A stretch of 6,799 nt of DNA. Source: GCA-002715885 sp045561575 (lineage in GTDB: Bacteria; Bacteroidota; Bacteroidia; Flavobacteriales; BACL11). The number at the start of each line of letters is the position of its first letter. Position 1 is the stretch's first letter. The stretch is taken from contig JBJKXM010000049.1 of NCBI GenBank assembly GCA_045561575.1, forward strand, positions 1-6,799. Reading direction: 5' to 3'. Below the pieces are notes generated by a model. The model did not search any database, had not been told where the DNA came from, and saw only the letters and a list, made by a program, of their open reading frames with translations. The translations under genes and the position numbers were made by a program. This document shows positions 6,330-6,799 of the stretch, piece by piece.

Positions 6330-6799
6330 TTAAAAGTTCCAGTTGTAAGAATCAAGCCCTTCTACACACGCTTTTAATAGTTTAATTGAGGCTTTCACGT
6401 CTTTTTTACTAACCATTTCGATTACCTGATGAATGTGTCTTGTTGGTATTGAAACAGCTCCGGCAATTGATCCTCCAGGGTTCATTCTCTGAATTCCTGA
6501 GGTATCTGTTCCTCCTGCTGGCAGAATTTCAAGCTGTGTTTTAATTTTGTTTTTCTTAGCAACTTCCTTCATGTATGCAACCATTCTATAGTCACAAACT
6601 GTTGACGAATCCATTACTTTGATACAGGCCCCATCACCAAGGGCAGAAACCTGCTCTTGCTTTGTTGATCCTGGGGTATCCCAAGCTATTGTTGTGTCGA
6701 GACCAAATCCAAAATCAGGATTTATTTGCATAGAAGAAACATTTGCGCCTCTAATTCCTATTTCTTCTTGCACTGTAAAAACAGCATAAATATCATAGG
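6330..6799 (-). CDS. M42-family metallo-aminopeptidase (N-terminal part outside window)
   Basis: C-terminal 155 residues of a cytoplasmic di-zinc aminopeptidase of the M42 family (glutamyl aminopeptidase / FrvX / TET-like), which trims amino acids from peptides and often forms dodecamers. The reading frame is open to the right edge. The fragment opens with YDIYAVFTVQEEIGIRGA, holding the catalytic Glu (fragment residue 11) and metal-ligand Glu12. It continues with GLDTTIAWDTPG, where Asp34 is the expected metal ligand (22 residues after Glu12, as in the family). LGDGACIKVMDSS, LPAGGTDTSGIQ (92-103) and IPTRHIHQVIEMV follow, the last carrying the C-terminal metal His123. The TAA stop is separated by one base from the stop of convergent pheS. 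The start, the first metal His and the other N-terminal ligands lie outside the window, so substrate preference cannot be judged. Confidence 0.93.
   Translation of the reverse strand, partial: YDIYAVFTVQEEIGIRGANVSSMQINPDFGFGLDTTIAWDTPGSTKQEQVSALGDGACIKVMDSSTVCDYRMVAYMKEVAKKNKIKTQLEILPAGGTDTSGIQRMNPGGSIAGAVSIPTRHIHQVIEMVSKKDVKASIKLLKACVEGLDSYNWNF

Overview
The window looks like a core chromosomal region of an AT-rich member of the Bacteroidota, most likely a marine or otherwise streamlined flavobacterium. The evidence is a recognisable gliding-motility lipoprotein (GldH), Bacteroidota-style variants of PheS, HolB and PBP1A motifs, lipoprotein signal peptides with F-V-S-C lipoboxes, promoter boxes close to the Bacteroidota TAnnTTTG -7 consensus, no clear Shine-Dalgarno sequences, and a GC content that by eye is near 30%. 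The genus is inference; no rRNA or other marker gene is present.

Layout from left to right. (1) A leftward gene string at 1-3073 reads, in transcription order, holB (DNA polymerase III delta'), gldH (gliding lipoprotein) and a bifunctional penicillin-binding protein 1A that runs off the left edge. These genes are 7 nt apart or overlap, so they look like one operon. (2) A 66-nt divergent spacer separates this operon from rightward pgk (phosphoglycerate kinase, 3140-4321). (3) pgk runs head-on into a leftward pair: a small TTR/carboxypeptidase-regulatory-like lipoprotein and a CvpA-family membrane protein. pgk and cvpA overlap by 6 nt in a palindromic TTATAA. (4) A 55-nt divergent spacer leads to rightward pheS (phenylalanyl-tRNA synthetase alpha, GTG start). 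(5) pheS ends one base from the stop of a leftward M42-family aminopeptidase that runs off the right edge.

The genes are housekeeping functions: replication clamp loading, peptidoglycan synthesis, glycolysis, tRNA charging and peptide turnover, plus envelope and motility lipoproteins. Only about 158 of 6799 bases (about 2.3%) are non-coding, and all seven visible stop codons are TAA. I saw no mobile element, CRISPR array, RNA gene, phage gene or defence system, and no stretch over 300 bases lacks a gene. I did not find a convincing new biological system. The points most worth checking are the uncharacterised lipoprotein, the unusually tight convergent gene ends, and the apparent lack of a ricT/PSP1 gene between holB and gldH.
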